Source: Streptomyces sp. A012304
Lineage (GTDB): Bacteria > Actinomycetota > Actinomycetes > Streptomycetales > Streptomycetaceae
Reading direction: 5' to 3'
DNA: 64,000 nucleotides
Assembly (NCBI RefSeq): GCF_026008495.1
Contig: NZ_BQUN01000103.1
Coordinates: 119,585 to 183,584, forward strand
Shown: in pieces, positions 36,227 through 44,355 of the stretch
Numbering within the stretch: the stretch's first letter is position 1
How the letters are laid out: each line of letters begins with the position of its first letter
The notes under the pieces: model-generated
The model's database searches: none
Seen by the model: the letters and a program-made list of their open reading frames with translations, nothing else
What the model was told of the DNA's origin: nothing
Translations under genes and position numbers: made by a program

Positions 36227-36742
36227 CGGGCCGCACGCCCGCCCACTGATCCCATCCCCTACCCCACCGAGATGGCCCCATTTCACTCCTGCCGCGCGAA
36301 GGGACTGGTGAGGCCGCTTCGCAGGATAGCCGGGAGATACGCAGCGAGTTCGGTTGTTCAGAGGGCGGCACGGTGACTTGCTCCTCCGCTGCGGCGGAGG
36401 ATAAGTGCAGCCGATATGAAGCAGAGCGTGAGACTGTGCAGCGAAATCTGAGACCCTACAAGGGGCTGTAGGATCTCACCGCTCGTGTCACAGGACAGCG
36501 CGCTGACCTGGTGGTCTGCAGACAGTCTCACTGCGTGACGGGGATGATCAGTCTCACGACCGTGGCAGATTCCTCCATGCAGCAATCAAGCACGGAGACG
36601 GCGCTCTTCTCGGTCCACTCACACCGTGCCCTCGTCCGGCAGCCCAGCGGTGGCTTTGACCTCAGCGATAAGTTCGGACACGCCCAAGGGCAGAGGCATC
36701 TGGGCAGCGTGACTCGGCTCGGCCGGATCGACTCCCAGTTTC
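36227..36742. other. Region after the AstE-like gene, with repeat B
   Basis: About 500 bp, no supported gene. It contains 36442-36508, a repeat that shares one arm with the left-edge copy and the other with the right-edge copy. Confidence 0.5.
36442..36508 (+). repeat. Repeat B (complete form)
   Basis: CGAAATCTGAGACCCTACA, then AGGGGC, then TGTAGGATCTC. The inner arms GAGACCCTACA/TGTAGGATCTC form an inverted repeat with one mismatch. The left half recurs at 38294-38312 and the right half at 26930-26976. Confidence 0.6.
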
Positions 36743-37426
36743 TCAGCTGGCCCCAACAGCGGCAGCTTGTCCCCAGTTGTGCAAGACAACGAACAGCCCC
36801 CGCGCGCGGGTGCCATCCGGCATGTGCCAGGCACCGGCGACATGGCCAGTCGCCTCCAGTGGAAGGACAGGCGCGTTGTCTGGGGCGGCACGTAGGGCCC
36901 GATGCAGGCGGAGGGCCGGACCATGCGGTGCAGACAGCTCAGTGCACTCTCGGTGATCGATGGCAGTGGCGGTGAAGTCCATGCGGGCGGGGCTATCACC
37001 TATGTAGGAGCGGGTGACGTCCCGGTCGGGGATGTCGCTGGTGTTCTGGTCCTGTGCCTGGACCCGGCCCTCGATCAGAGCCAGCAACTGGGCCACCAGC
37101 ACCGGGTCGTGGCAGCCGTCGTAAGCCCAGCGCCGCCCCAAAATCCCGTGCTTCATGGTGCCGACGAGGGCGTGCTCCGCCCCGTCGAGTGGGGCACCGC
37201 GATAGGTGAGCGGCACCATATAGGCGGTCGGCTGGGTGCCCGAGGTATCGGTGACCACCATGAACTCGATCCCGACCTCACCCTGGGGGTCGTCCAGCCG
37301 GAAGCCGCCGGCCTCGGCCAATTCCGGTTCGCCCGCGCCGCCGAAGTACCACGGCCGGGAGGGTAGCCAGGAGGTGAGCAGTTCTAGCTTGCTCGGCTTG
37401 AGAGCAACGTTGTGGATGACGGCCAT
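36743..37426 (-). CDS. Maltokinase N-terminal cap-like protein
   Basis: 227 aa, beginning MAVIHNVALKPSKLELLTSW, with EVGIEFMVVTDTSG, YMVPLTYRGAPLDGAE and LVAQLLALIEGRVQAQ. This is the maltokinase N-terminal cap-like family of standalone Streptomyces proteins, often mislabelled glucan branching protein. Function unknown. The ATG at 37426 is chosen over an upstream start because GGAGGAG lies 10 nt before it. It appears intact inside the decayed island. Confidence 0.75.
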   Translation of the reverse strand: MAVIHNVALKPSKLELLTSWLPSRPWYFGGAGEPELAEAGGFRLDDPQGEVGIEFMVVTDTSGTQPTAYMVPLTYRGAPLDGAEHALVGTMKHGILGRRWAYDGCHDPVLVAQLLALIEGRVQAQDQNTSDIPDRDVTRSYIGDSPARMDFTATAIDHRECTELSAPHGPALRLHRALRAAPDNAPVLPLEATGHVAGAWHMPDGTRARGLFVVLHNWGQAAAVGAS

Positions 37427-37604
37427 GCCGAGGATTCTCCTCCGCCGAACGGGTGCGACCTTCGCATATTCCCACTGCGCGACGTCGGCATGGCGGTTCT
37501 TCAGCCGACAGGCTCCACGAGACAGGCCCCCGATCACCGCACTCCTGAACAAGCACGGCTGCGACCTTCGGGTCGGACATCAGAACGATCCAGTCATGAC
37601 GCGA

Positions 37605-37880
37605 TCAACTCGTGGCCTTGCGCCCCTTGGCCGGGATCTTCTGGGCGGCTGCGGCGACGCGTTTCCCGAATCGGGTCAGTTTCATGGCCGTGCCGCGTTC
37701 GGCCCGTTCGAAGAGGAGCTGTCCTAGGTCCGCTCCGAGGCGGTTGATCTGGATCACCAGGGTGGATTGGTGGATGCCGAGGTCTCGGGCTGCTTCAGTG
37801 AGGGTGGGGTAGGACCGAGCTGCCAGGAAGCGGGAGAGCCTCTGGCGTGCGTATGGGCTGGTGAGCGCTTTTGCGGAGGA
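37605..37880 (-). pseudogene. Remnant of a LysR-like HTH protein (C-terminal half)
   Basis: The minus strand encodes YPTLTEAARDLGIHQSTLV, then IQINRLGADLGQLLFERAER and a basic tail ending AKGRKATS. The HTH resembles the fragment at 27.2 kb and a family of regulator-like proteins scattered in Streptomyces genomes. No start or N-terminal domain could be placed. Confidence 0.55.
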
Positions 37881-38024
37881 TGGCGGGGAGAGCGTCGGCT
37901 TCGATCGTGTCCGAATCCTCGGGACGGCTGGCTTGCTGGCTCGTCAGCTCGCTGGCTAACCACCAGCTGACGGAGGGCAGAACGCAAGCGGGGCGGGAGT
38001 GGCCGGCGCCCCGCTGCCATGCCG

Positions 38025-38195
38025 TCAGGCCGGCTCGGGTGTGGGCCTCTCGGTCCGGCTGCCGCTCAAGACATCCACGATGCGGAAGTCGTCGCGCTCC
38101 AGGGCCTCGACGATCGCCACGGCCATGCCGGTGAGCCTTGAACGCCTCCCGGGTTCCGGCCAGTCGTCGGCGCAGATTCGGTAGCGGGGCGGCAT
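38025..38195 (-). CDS. Small hypothetical protein (possible fragment)
   Basis: 56 aa, MPPRYRICADDWPEPGRRSR onwards, with FRIVDVLSGSRTE at the end. I do not recognise a family. The frame is open further upstream (to 38453), but that part overlaps dnaB. It could be a fragment of a mobile-element gene. Confidence 0.4.
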   Translation of the reverse strand: MPPRYRICADDWPEPGRRSRLTGMAVAIVEALERDDFRIVDVLSGSRTERPTPEPA

Positions 38196-38293
38196 CAGGC
38201 CCCGCTCCCCATATGAGTGAAGGGCCTGACCTGCCAATCTCAAACTCGTGTCAGATCTGCCATCGCTTGGCCATCGACCGTGAGTTTTGGCCA

Positions 38294-38312
38294 CGAAATC
38301 TGAGACCCTACA
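38294..38312 (+). repeat. Repeat C at the right island edge
   Basis: CGAAATCTGAGACCCTACA, identical to 36442-36460, ending 10 bp past the dnaB stop codon. Confidence 0.6.
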
Positions 38313-38322
38313 GGGGCGCCGA

Positions 38323-39801
38323 TCAGGTCTGCGCCATGTCCACGAACCGCGAGTAGTGGCCCTGGAAGGCGACCGTGATCGTGGCCGTCGGGCCGTTACG
38401 GTGCTTGCCCACGATGATGTCCGCCTCGCCCGCGCGCGGGGACTCCTTCTCATACGCGTCCTCGCGGTGCAGCAGGATCACCATGTCGGCGTCCTGCTCG
38501 ATGGAGCCGGACTCACGCAGGTCGGACACCATCGGCTTCTTGTCCGTGCGCTGCTCGGGGCCACGGTTGAGCTGGGAGAGCGCGATCACCGGGACTTCGA
38601 GCTCCTTGGCCAGGAGCTTGAGGTTCCGGGACATGTCCGAGACCTCCTGCTGCCGGCTTTCGCTGCGCTTGGAGCCGCCGGACTGCATCAGCTGCAGATA
38701 GTCGATGATCACGAGCTTGATGTCGTTGCGCTGCTTCAGACGACGGCACTTCGCGCGGATCTCCATCATCGACAGGTTCGGTGAGTCGTCGATGTAGAGG
38801 GGCGCGGACGACACCTCGGGCATCCGGCGGGCCAGACGGGTCCAGTCCTCGTCCGTCATGGTGCCGGACCGCATGTGGTGCAGGGCGACACGGGCCTCGG
38901 CGGACAGCAGACGCATCGCGATCTCGTTGCGGCCCATTTCGAGGGAGAAGATGACGCTCGGAAGGTTGTGCTTGATGGACGCGGCACGGGCGAAGTCCAG
39001 CGCGAGCGTGGACTTTCCCATGGCCGGTCGGGCTGCGATGACGATCATCTGGCCCGGGTGCAGGCCGTTGGTGAGCGAGTCGAGATCGGTGAACCCGGTG
39101 GGCACACCGGTCATCTCACCGCTGCGTGAACCGATCGCCTCGATCTCGTCGAGGGCGCCCTCCATGATGTCGCCGAGCGGGAGGTAATCCTCGCTGGTGC
39201 GTTGCTCGGTGACCGCGTAGATCTCCGCCTGGGCGCGGTTGACGATCTCGTCGACGTCGTCGTCGCCCGCGTATCCCATCTGCGTGATGCGGGTGCCGGC
39301 CTCGACGAGGCGGCGCAGGACCGCGCGCTCGTGCACGATCTCCGCGTAATACTCGGCGTTCGCCGCCGTCGGCACCGTCTGGACGAGCGTGTGCAGATAG
39401 GACGCGCCGCCGACCTTGTTGATCTCGCCGCGCTTGGTCAGCTCGGCGGCGATGGTGATGGGGTCGGCCGGCTCGCCCTTCGCGTAGACGTCGAGGATCG
39501 CCTGGAAGATCGTCTCGTGCGCGGGCTTGTAGAAGTCGTGGCCCTTGATGATCTCGACGACGTCGGCGATGGCGTCCTTGGACAGGAGCATGCCGCCGAG
39601 CACGGACTGTTCGGCGTCGAGGTCCTGCGGCGGTACCCGCTCGAAGGCGGTGCCGCCGCCGTCCCACTCGCCGTTGTCCCGACCCCGGTCGTGCTGTTCG
39701 TCACGGCCCCGGCCGCCGTCGCCCCGTCGCCGGGCGGAAGGAAGACGATCGCTGGGACCGCTGTCGGCCCACGGATCGTCCAAGGGCTCGGAAATGCTCA
39801 C
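38323..39801 (-). CDS. dnaB: Replicative DNA helicase DnaB
   Basis: 492 aa hexameric helicase that unwinds DNA at the replication fork. The N-terminal domain starts about residue 55 (PQDLDAEQSVLGGMLL). The C-terminal RecA-like domain has Walker A around Lys263 (RPAMGKST) and Walker B VIIDYLQLM. The GTG start is set by GGAGGAGGT seven bases upstream; the upstream frame is open but unsupported. A DnaA-box cluster lies upstream. Its 3' end borders the accessory island. Confidence 0.97.
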   Translation of the reverse strand: MSISEPLDDPWADSGPSDRLPSARRRGDGGRGRDEQHDRGRDNGEWDGGGTAFERVPPQDLDAEQSVLGGMLLSKDAIADVVEIIKGHDFYKPAHETIFQAILDVYAKGEPADPITIAAELTKRGEINKVGGASYLHTLVQTVPTAANAEYYAEIVHERAVLRRLVEAGTRITQMGYAGDDDVDEIVNRAQAEIYAVTEQRTSEDYLPLGDIMEGALDEIEAIGSRSGEMTGVPTGFTDLDSLTNGLHPGQMIVIAARPAMGKSTLALDFARAASIKHNLPSVIFSLEMGRNEIAMRLLSAEARVALHHMRSGTMTDEDWTRLARRMPEVSSAPLYIDDSPNLSMMEIRAKCRRLKQRNDIKLVIIDYLQLMQSGGSKRSESRQQEVSDMSRNLKLLAKELEVPVIALSQLNRGPEQRTDKKPMVSDLRESGSIEQDADMVILLHREDAYEKESPRAGEADIIVGKHRNGPTATITVAFQGHYSRFVDMAQT

Positions 39802-39983
39802 CGAGCCACCTCCTCCCGTCCGCGGAGCGGACCTCGCCGCGCTCTTCATTTCTACGGCACGACACTGACAACTAAGAGACCCAACTCCGGTTGTGCCAGG
39901 TCGGATTTGTGAGGTTTTCCGAGCCGGTGGGAGGAGCAGGCGCCGGACCACCGTAGGGCCGCGGGCACCGTCAGCCAATCTGG

Positions 39984-40246
39984 TTATCCACAGGCCGTGT
40001 GGACGACCGCCCAGATGCTGTGGACAACTCCGCAAAACCTGTGCACGACCCGGTGGACAGCGCTGTGAACAAGCCCTCGCCTTTCCCCATGGAACCTCTC
40101 TGACCTGCACTGTTGTCATCCACCGGCTGTGCAGAAGAAAAACTTCCCCAGTCGGGCCAAGATCGCTTCGAACGGTGCGCGAGAGGATACAGCCCGAGAC
40201 CAAATGTAATAGTCATAGAGCAGTTGCATCTCTTACCTGTGGACGA
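39984..40246. promoter_or_regulatory. DnaA-box cluster between dnaB and the MATE gene
   Basis: The intergenic region 39802-40260 contains TTATCCACA (39984), TGTGGACGA (39998), TGTGGACAA (40019, the Streptomyces DnaA box TTGTCCACA on the other strand), TGTGCACGA (40040), GGTGGACAG (40052), TGTGAACAA (40064) and TGTGGACGA (40238). Four match the consensus well and three are weaker. They lie in the promoter region of dnaB and of the divergent exporter. No gene is supported in the gap. Confidence 0.7.
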
Positions 40247-40260
40247 TTAGATTGATGCAC

Positions 40261-41598
40261 ATGACACAGGCTCCCGCGACCTCCCGGGCCACCCGTCGGC
40301 AGCACGACCGAGAGATCGTCGCGCTGGCCGTTCCGGCCTTCGGCGCGCTCGTCGCCGAGCCCCTCTTCGTCATGGTCGACAGCGCGATCGTGGGCCACCT
40401 GGGCACGGCCCAGCTCGCCGGACTCGGCGTCGCCTCGGCACTCCTGATGACCGCCGTCAGCGTCTTCGTCTTCCTCGCCTACGCCACCACAGCCGCCGTC
40501 GCCCGCCGGGTGGGAGCCGGCGACCTCCCGGCAGCCATCCGCCAGGGAATGGACGGCATCTGGCTGGCACTGCTGCTCGGCGCCGCCGTGATCGCCGTCG
40601 TCCTGCCGACCGCCCCCGCGCTCGTGGAACTCTTCGGCGCCTCCGACACCGCGGCCCCTTATGCCACGACCTATCTGCGTATCTCGGCGCTCGGTATCCC
40701 CGCCATGCTCGTCGTGCTCGCCGCCACCGGGGTTCTGCGCGGTCTCCACGACACGAGGACCCCGCTCTACGTCGCCGTCGCGGGGTTCGTGGCCAACGCC
40801 GCTCTCAACATGGGCCTCGTCTACGGCGCGGACCTCGGCATCGCGGGCTCCGCCTGGGGCACTGTCATCGCCCAGTGCGGCATGGCGGGGGCCTACCTCG
40901 CCGTCGTCATCCGGGGTGCTCGGCGGCACGGCGCCTCGCTGCGCCCCGACGCCGCCGGGATACGGGCCTCCGCCCAGGCCGGCGTGCCGCTGCTGGTACG
41001 CACCCTCTCCCTGCGAGCCGCCATGATGATCGCCACAGCGGTGGCCGCCCGACTCGGCGACGCGGACATCGCGGCACACCAGATCATCCTGTCCCTGTGG
41101 ACCCTGCTCGCCTTCGCGCTCGACGCGATCGCCATCGCCGGACAAGCCATCATCGGGCGGTATCTCGGCGCCGACGACGCACAGGGCGCCCGGGACGTCT
41201 GCCGTCGCATGGTGGAGTGGGGCATCGCCGTGGGCATCCTGCTCGGCCTGCTGGTCGTGCTCACCCGGCCGCTGTTCCTTCCGCTGTTCACCGGCGACTC
41301 AGCAGTGAAGGACGCCGCGCTCCCGGCACTTCTCGTCGTGGCGCTCTGCCAGCCGATCAGTGGCATCGTCTTCGTCCTGGACGGCGTCCTCATGGGCGCC
41401 GGCGACGGGCCCTACCTCGCATGGGCCATGGTGCTCACCCTCGCCGTCTTCACTCCGGTGGCCCTGCTCATTCCGGCACTCGGCGGTGGCCTCACCGCGG
41501 TCTGGGCAGCGATGGCGCTGATGATGATGGTCCGGATGCTGACCCTCTGGCTTCGTGCACGGTCGGGCCGCTGGGTGGTCACCGGCGCGACCCGCTGA
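40261..41598 (+). CDS. MATE-family efflux transporter (DinF type)
   Basis: About 445 aa with twelve hydrophobic segments in two homologous halves. The N-terminal half has ALVAEPLFVMVDSAIVGHLG and the second half repeats the DxxxxG-type pattern (AFALDAIAIAGQAIIGRYLG). It probably exports cationic compounds using H+ or Na+. ATG at 40261 is chosen; one lies two codons upstream and no SD sequence is visible, so translation may be leaderless. Confidence 0.9.
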   Translation: MTQAPATSRATRRQHDREIVALAVPAFGALVAEPLFVMVDSAIVGHLGTAQLAGLGVASALLMTAVSVFVFLAYATTAAVARRVGAGDLPAAIRQGMDGIWLALLLGAAVIAVVLPTAPALVELFGASDTAAPYATTYLRISALGIPAMLVVLAATGVLRGLHDTRTPLYVAVAGFVANAALNMGLVYGADLGIAGSAWGTVIAQCGMAGAYLAVVIRGARRHGASLRPDAAGIRASAQAGVPLLVRTLSLRAAMMIATAVAARLGDADIAAHQIILSLWTLLAFALDAIAIAGQAIIGRYLGADDAQGARDVCRRMVEWGIAVGILLGLLVVLTRPLFLPLFTGDSAVKDAALPALLVVALCQPISGIVFVLDGVLMGAGDGPYLAWAMVLTLAVFTPVALLIPALGGGLTAVWAAMALMMMVRMLTLWLRARSGRWVVTGATR

Positions 41599-41600
41599 GC

Positions 41601-41614
41601 GTTTCACGTGAAAC
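41601..41614. other. parS (exact)
   Basis: Exact site, within an 18-bp palindrome GCGTTTCACGTGAAACGC that begins immediately after the MATE stop codon. Confidence 0.95.
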
Positions 41615-41619
41615 GCCGG

Positions 41620-41633
41620 TTTTCACGTGAAAC
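41620..41633. other. parS-like site (one mismatch)
   Basis: TTTTCACGTGAAAC, 5 bp beyond the exact copy; the mismatch is the outermost base. Confidence 0.85.
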
Positions 41634-41635
41634 AT

Positions 41636-41751
41636 GGCAGTGCTCTCTGGTGTCCAGGAGCGGAAGCGGCTTGGCGGTGCTCTCTGGTGCGCCAGCACGC
41701 GGAAAGCGGCTCGGCCGGTCCTCTCCTGTACCGGAGCATGCGGAAGGGGCC
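41636..41751 (+). repeat. Three imperfect ~39-bp tandem repeats
   Basis: Units start at 41636, 41673 and 41713. Units 1 and 2 share GGC(A/G)GTGCTCTCTGGTG and (G)GAA(A)GCGGCT; the third is more diverged. Between the parS pair and the rplI terminator. Confidence 0.7.
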
Positions 41752-41774
41752 GCACCCTGAGGGTGCGGCCCCTT
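41744..41774. terminator. Terminator between the MATE gene and rplI
   Basis: Fourteen-base-pair perfect stem AAGGGGCCGCACCC/GGGTGCGGCCCCTT with a 3-nt loop, between convergent genes. Confidence 0.92.
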
Positions 41775-41801
41775 CTCAGCTCTGCAAGCTGAACGCAGCG
41801 A

Positions 41802-42248
41802 TCAGGCCGCGACGACCTCGATGTTGACCTTGGCGGCAACCTCGGGGTGCAGACGCACGGACGTCTGGTGGGCGCCCAGGGTCTTGATCGGCGCGCCGAG
41901 CTCGATGCGGCGCTTGTCGACCTCGGGGCCACCGGCGGCCTTGATCGCCGAGGCGATGTCGGCCGGGGTCACGGAACCGAAGAGACGACCGGCGTCGCCG
42001 GAGCGGACGGCCAGACGGACCTTCACACCCTCGAGCTGGGCCTTCACCTGGTTGGCCTGCTCGATGGTCTGGATCTCGTGGATCTTGCGAGCACGACGGA
42101 TCTGCTCGACGTCCTTCTCGCCACCCTTGGTCCAGCGGATCGCGAAGTTCCGCGGGATCAGGTAGTTGCGAGCGTAACCGTCCTTGACGTCGACGACGTC
42201 GCCCGCGGCACCGAGGCCGGAAACCTCGTGGGTGAGGATGATCTTCAT
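41802..42248 (-). CDS. rplI: 50S ribosomal protein L9
   Basis: 148 aa. MKIILTHEVSGLGAAGDVVDVKDGYARNYLIPRNFA is the L9 signature; a long connecting helix and a C-terminal rRNA-binding domain follow. It is the last gene of rpsF-ssb-rpsR-rplI and ends before a strong terminator. Confidence 0.98.
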   Translation of the reverse strand: MKIILTHEVSGLGAAGDVVDVKDGYARNYLIPRNFAIRWTKGGEKDVEQIRRARKIHEIQTIEQANQVKAQLEGVKVRLAVRSGDAGRLFGSVTPADIASAIKAAGGPEVDKRRIELGAPIKTLGAHQTSVRLHPEVAAKVNIEVVAA

Positions 42249-42266
42249 GTGTCGGTCACCCTTCCC

Positions 42267-42503
42267 TTAGCGCGCGGTGGAGGTGTAGGGCAGCAGCGCC
42301 ATCTCACGGCTGTTCTTGACGGCCGTGGCGACGTCACGCTGGTGCTGCGTGCAGTTGCCGGTCACGCGGCGGGCACGGATCTTGCCGCGGTCGGAAATGA
42401 ACTTCCGCAGCATGTTCGTGTCCTTGTAGTCCACGTACGTGACCTTGTCCTTGCAGAAAGCGCAGACCTTCTTCTTCGGCTTGCGCACAGGCGGCTTCGC
42501 CAT
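42267..42503 (-). CDS. rpsR: 30S ribosomal protein S18
   Basis: 78 aa. Contains CAFCKDKVTYVDYKD and LRKFISDRGKIRARRVTGNC, typical of S18 with an N-terminal cysteine pair that may bind zinc. It sits 18 bp before rplI in the conserved operon. Confidence 0.98.
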   Translation of the reverse strand: MAKPPVRKPKKKVCAFCKDKVTYVDYKDTNMLRKFISDRGKIRARRVTGNCTQHQRDVATAVKNSREMALLPYTSTAR

Positions 42504-42592
42504 GGTGTTTCTCCTGTGTGATCAAGAAGTTGGGGTACGCCCCGCCTCCGCCCGGAGGCCCGATGCGGTCCGTGGACCGCGGGCCCGAGGGT

Positions 42593-43177
42593 CTAGAAGG
42601 GGGGCTCGTCCGAGTAGCCGCCACCGCCGCCGGAGTTTCCTCCCCAGCCGCCGCCCTGACCGCCCTGATTGCCACCGGCGGGAGCGCCGGTCGCCCAGGG
42701 GTCGTCGGCCGGCGCGCCGCCCTGCTGACCGCCGCCGGGGCCGCCGCCCCAGCCGCCGCCACCCTGGCCGCCACCGCCGCCGAATCCGCCACCGCCACCC
42801 TGGCCGCCTCGACCGGAGGTCTTGGTGACCTTGGCCGTCGCGTTGCGCAGGCTGGGGCCGACTTCCTCGACGTCCAGCTCGAAGACCGTGCGCTTGACAC
42901 CCTCGCGGTCCTCGTAGGACCGCTGCTTCAGCCGGCCCTGCACGATGACGCGCATGCCTCGCTGGAGCGACTCGGCGACGTTCTCCGCCGCCTGACGCCA
43001 GACCGAGCAGGTCAGGAAGAGGCTCTCGCCGTCCTTCCACTCGTTCGTCTGGCGGTCGAAGGTGCGGGGAGTGGACGCGACACGGAACTTCGCGACCGCC
43101 GCACCGGAGGGGGTGAAGCGCAGCTCGGGGTCGTCGACAAGATTGCCGATGACCGTGATGACGGTCTCGCCTGCCAT
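42593..43177 (-). CDS. ssb: Single-stranded DNA-binding protein
   Basis: 194 aa. The OB fold is residues 1-115 (MAGETVITVIGNLVDDPELR); a ~65-residue Gly/Gln-rich linker follows, and the C-terminal tip SDEPPF recruits replication and repair partners. The position between rpsF and rpsR is that of the essential replicative SSB. Confidence 0.98.
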   Translation of the reverse strand: MAGETVITVIGNLVDDPELRFTPSGAAVAKFRVASTPRTFDRQTNEWKDGESLFLTCSVWRQAAENVAESLQRGMRVIVQGRLKQRSYEDREGVKRTVFELDVEEVGPSLRNATAKVTKTSGRGGQGGGGGFGGGGGQGGGGWGGGPGGGQQGGAPADDPWATGAPAGGNQGGQGGGWGGNSGGGGGYSDEPPF

Positions 43178-43258
43178 GGGGGAACCTCTCGGCGGGTTTG
43201 CTGCTGCTGGCTGCTTGTGCTGCTACTCAGAATCCCGAGATCAGCTGAGCGGGAGAGC

Positions 43259-43549
43259 TCAGTGGGTCTCGGGGCGGAGGACCTTGGTCCGGAGGACCGA
43301 CTCGTTCAGGTTCATCTGGCGGTCGAGCTCCTTGACGACCGCAGGCTCGGCCTGCAGGTCGATGACCGAGTAGATGCCCTCGGGCTTCTTCTTGATCTCG
43401 TACGCGAGACGACGACGGCCCCAGGTGTCGACCTTCTCCACCTTCCCGTTGCCCTCACGGACGACGGAGAGGAAGTTCTCGATCAGCGGGGAGACAGCGC
43501 GCTCCTCGAGATCGGGGTCGAGGATGACCATCACCTCGTAGTGACGCAT
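43259..43549 (-). CDS. rpsF: 30S ribosomal protein S6
   Basis: 96 aa, beginning MRHYEVMVILDPDLEERAV. The S6 fold segment KVEKVDTWGRRRLAYEIKK is present. First gene of the operon, with a strong SD AAAGGAGGTG before the ATG. Confidence 0.98.
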   Translation of the reverse strand: MRHYEVMVILDPDLEERAVSPLIENFLSVVREGNGKVEKVDTWGRRRLAYEIKKKPEGIYSVIDLQAEPAVVKELDRQMNLNESVLRTKVLRPETH

Positions 43550-43835
43550 GTGGAACCCACCTCCTTTGGACTCAGCGGCCACGGTCGTTCCGTGGCAGGA
43601 GGGTTGTGATGCGTACGCAACGGTATCGGCCGCCACTGACAATGGGGGGTCGGCTTACGACGCTCCCACTCTGAGCTGGGCGGAATCCCTGGCTGTGCCT
43701 GGGCAGACACCGGTGCAGACGGTACAGACTACCCGCATCGCGCTTCCGGTTGAAATCCGGCCGGGTGGACCGCCAATCTGTACACATCGGGTGTGTATGG
43801 CGCTACGATACGCCGTTTTCCGCAGGAGGTGCCCC

Positions 43836-44147
43836 ATGGCACAGGCATTGCGACCCAACACCGCCGGATCCCTCTTCGCCACCGACGGCCGACCCCACCC
43901 CGTCCAGGACACGCTGATGGTCGTGACTCTGGTGCTCGGGGCGGTGTCCTTCGTCACGGCGATGTTCCACAGCCTGCACCTGCTCAGCTCCTGGACCGGT
44001 CTGGTGGGGATCTTCACCGGCGCGTACGGACAGTGGATCTCCGAGACCACCCGTGAGCGCTTCTTCCTGATCCTGGGCTTCGGTGCCGCCGCCGTCGGCT
44101 TCTTCCTCGGCATGGCCCACGGCGGACTCTTCGGCGGGCTCTGGTGA
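43836..44147 (+). CDS. Small membrane protein of unknown function
   Basis: 103 aa. It has three hydrophobic segments (VVTLVLGAVSFVTAMF, a segment around LVGIFTGAYG, and FLILGFGAAAVGFFLGMAHGG). The ATG at 43836 is preceded by AGGAGGT at ideal spacing, and TACGAT 27 bp upstream of the start is a possible -10 box. No family recognised, but the position between rpsF and femX appears conserved in Streptomyces. Confidence 0.78.
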   Translation: MAQALRPNTAGSLFATDGRPHPVQDTLMVVTLVLGAVSFVTAMFHSLHLLSSWTGLVGIFTGAYGQWISETTRERFFLILGFGAAAVGFFLGMAHGGLFGGLW

Positions 44148-44355
44148 CCTGACCGCCGTCGGCCGGCCATGGACACTGTCCTCGGCCGACGGCGCGCAGG
44201 ACGTCTGCGAACCCTCCTGACGCCCCGGCCGCCAACTCGGCCGGGGCGAAGGTGCCGTACGCCCAGACGGGCTGCTCGCAAGGCGCAGTAGGCTTCGGCG
44301 CTAGAGCCGGAGCCCCTGTACCCATGGGGACACACCAGCCCGAGGAGCGCCCCGA

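Noticed and set aside
26930..38312. tRNA gene as island attachment site
   Set aside because: I looked for T-arm-like sequences and acceptor pairing near both island edges and across the window and saw none; no integrase was found.
41636..41751. CRISPR array
   Set aside because: Three adjoining diverging repeats without unique spacers and no cas genes.
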